Of a DNA stretch of 15,568 nucleotides, positions 14,597 to 15,568 are shown piece after piece (the stretch's first letter is position 1; each line of letters begins with the position of its first letter). Below the pieces are notes generated by a model that worked only from the letters and a program-made list of their open reading frames with translations, was not told where the DNA came from and made no database searches. The position numbers and the translations under genes were made by a program. The stretch is taken from contig JAISZM010000025.1 of the NCBI GenBank assembly GCA_031269205.1, positions 1-15,568 on the forward strand, given 5' to 3'. Source of the stretch: Eubacteriales Family XIII. Incertae Sedis bacterium (GTDB taxonomy: Bacteria > Bacillota > Clostridia > Peptostreptococcales > Anaerovoracaceae).

Positions 14597-15568
14597 TCAC
14601 TCCGCCGGAAATGCCAGATTCATGTCGACGTCGCCCTTGACGCCATCCACTCTGCCCGTGTTTGTGTACTGCCAGATCGCAAATTCGTAGGGATAGGCCG
14701 GATATTCAAAGTATTGCGCCAGCCATTTCCCGTAGCCTGACAAATCCTCGAGATTCATGCGCGATACAAACCAGCGCGTGTTCGCGTAGATCATCGGCGT
14801 GTAGCCCGCTTCTGAAATGCGGTCGCAAAAAGCCCGCGCGAAAGACGTTACCCGCTCGGGTGTGAGAGTTTCTGTTCGAGACGCGTCGCCCTCCACATCC
14901 TCTATGTCGAAGACGACCGGCATCGTCACCGCGGCGCCTGAAAGCGCGTGGACGACGTAATCCGCTTCCTGAACCGCCTCCGCCTCGCTCGTCGCCTGTG
15001 AGAAAAAATATGCGCCGACAGAAATGCCGGCCGTTGACGCGCCGGCGATATTGTCCCGGAAAAACGTGTCCTCCTGCAACGTGCCTAGCTCCGAGCCGCG
15101 GTACCCCACACGGATCATCGCGAAGTCTATCCCGTCGGCCGCGACACGCTCCCAATCGATCTCCTTCTGATGATGGGACACATCGATGCCGAGCAACGCC
15201 CGCGCTCCGTCCTTTGCCACGTAGGACGGTCTGCCGTCCCGCCAGGTCAGACATTCATCCCAGCTGTATCCGTTTCGGGGCAGAGCAGGGTCGATGTCCG
15301 CATAGCGCGTCACGCTCCCCTCCTTATAAACGATCTTGTCCGGGAACATGCGGCTCATGATCTCGGTACTCAAGCCGAACCGATCCGCAATCTCCTGCAC
15401 TCTCCCGGCTCGGATCCACCCGGCCGCGCCCAACGCTTCGTCCGAGAGCGCAGCCTCAAACTCCGCGCCCTTTTCGACACGCGTCTTTTGAAGCGTATAA
15501 AGCGAAACCAAAAGCGCCGCGGTCAACACGGCGATAAGAGCGACGAGGACCAGAAAAACGCGCAAAGG
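14597..15568 (-). CDS. Membrane-anchored GH25 muramidase (5' end at or beyond window edge)
   Basis: The visible frame of 323 codons enters from the window edge. A TTG at 15565 could be the start (322 residues), but the frame is still open there, so the true start may lie outside. A hydrophobic segment (about 2-24, VFLVLVALIAVLTAALLVSL) would anchor the protein or act as a signal sequence, followed by a spacer of about 100 residues. The glycoside hydrolase family 25 domain covers about 123-320: GIDVSHHQ with Asp128, the VVFDIED motif with catalytic Asp220 and Glu222, MIYANTRWF, and the terminal WQYTNTGRVDGVKGDVDMN. GH25 enzymes cut the beta-1,4 bond between MurNAc and GlcNAc in peptidoglycan, so the role is cell-wall turnover or remodelling outside the membrane. 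No phage gene is nearby. The family call is very secure. Confidence 0.93.
   Translation of the reverse strand, partial: PLRVFLVLVALIAVLTAALLVSLYTLQKTRVEKGAEFEAALSDEALGAAGWIRAGRVQEIADRFGLSTEIMSRMFPDKIVYKEGSVTRYADIDPALPRNGYSWDECLTWRDGRPSYVAKDGARALLGIDVSHHQKEIDWERVAADGIDFAMIRVGYRGSELGTLQEDTFFRDNIAGASTAGISVGAYFFSQATSEAEAVQEADYVVHALSGAAVTMPVVFDIEDVEGDASRTETLTPERVTSFARAFCDRISEAGYTPMIYANTRWFVSRMNLEDLSGYGKWLAQYFEYPAYPYEFAIWQYTNTGRVDGVKGDVDMNLAFPAE

Noticed and set aside
14286..14600. 104-codon minus-strand frame between muramidase and alcohol dehydrogenase
   Set aside because: The ATGA overlaps at both ends are attractive, but the frame contains a near-consensus promoter and a large hairpin, has no recognisable domain, and its composition is uneven. 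Kept only as a description of the intergenic block.
14571..14607. CGGCGGAG/CTCCGCCG inverted repeat across the muramidase stop, as a terminator
   Set aside because: The loop is 21 bases and no T run follows in the transcript direction; the left arm is also coding sequence.

Overview
The window looks like a chromosomal segment of a fairly GC-rich member of the Firmicutes, probably a gut-type Clostridia. This rests on gene content: an FN3-type surface protein tail, a DUF2975 + XRE regulator pair, a DUF4153/DUF4173 membrane protein, an ECF sigma factor beside a membrane-anchored beta-propeller protein, a broken COG1672-type ATPase, a GH25 muramidase, and clear Shine-Dalgarno sites. The genus cannot be named from the sequence. 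No tRNA, rRNA, CRISPR array or complete insertion sequence is visible.

Layout. Bases 1-80 are the end of a surface-protein gene, followed by a strong intrinsic terminator (158-196). A minus-strand operon runs from about 2682 down to 254: DUF2975 membrane protein, a small XRE-type regulator and a DUF4173 multi-pass membrane protein, driven by a near-consensus promoter at 2689-2717. Divergent from it, a plus-strand operon fills 2827-11225: ECF sigma factor, one-pass membrane protein with a C-terminal beta-propeller, MoxR AAA+ ATPase, a doubtful 41-codon frame, a DUF58 protein and a TgpA-like transglutaminase. Every junction after the propeller gene is a four-base stop/start overlap. A nitroreductase gene follows with its own promoter. 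Next come two copies of a 40-bp palindrome and the wreck of an ATPase gene (12236-12947). On the minus strand are an iron-containing alcohol dehydrogenase (13087-14289) and, at the window edge, a membrane-anchored GH25 muramidase (14597-15568). The 307 bases between those two hold a strong promoter and a 17-bp hairpin.

How the genes may work together. MoxR, DUF58 and transglutaminase proteins are a known trio thought to assemble or modify proteins at the membrane. Here they share one transcript with a sigma factor and a membrane protein that has an N-terminal cytoplasmic tail, one membrane segment and an extracellular propeller, the topology of an anti-sigma factor. I infer an envelope-sensing system in which the propeller protein holds the sigma factor and the MoxR/DUF58/transglutaminase proteins are its output or its partners. 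A tandem duplication at the sigma/propeller junction keeps both genes in the same reading frame with one stop codon between them, and the sigma mRNA appears to be leaderless. These are the two most unusual points in the window.
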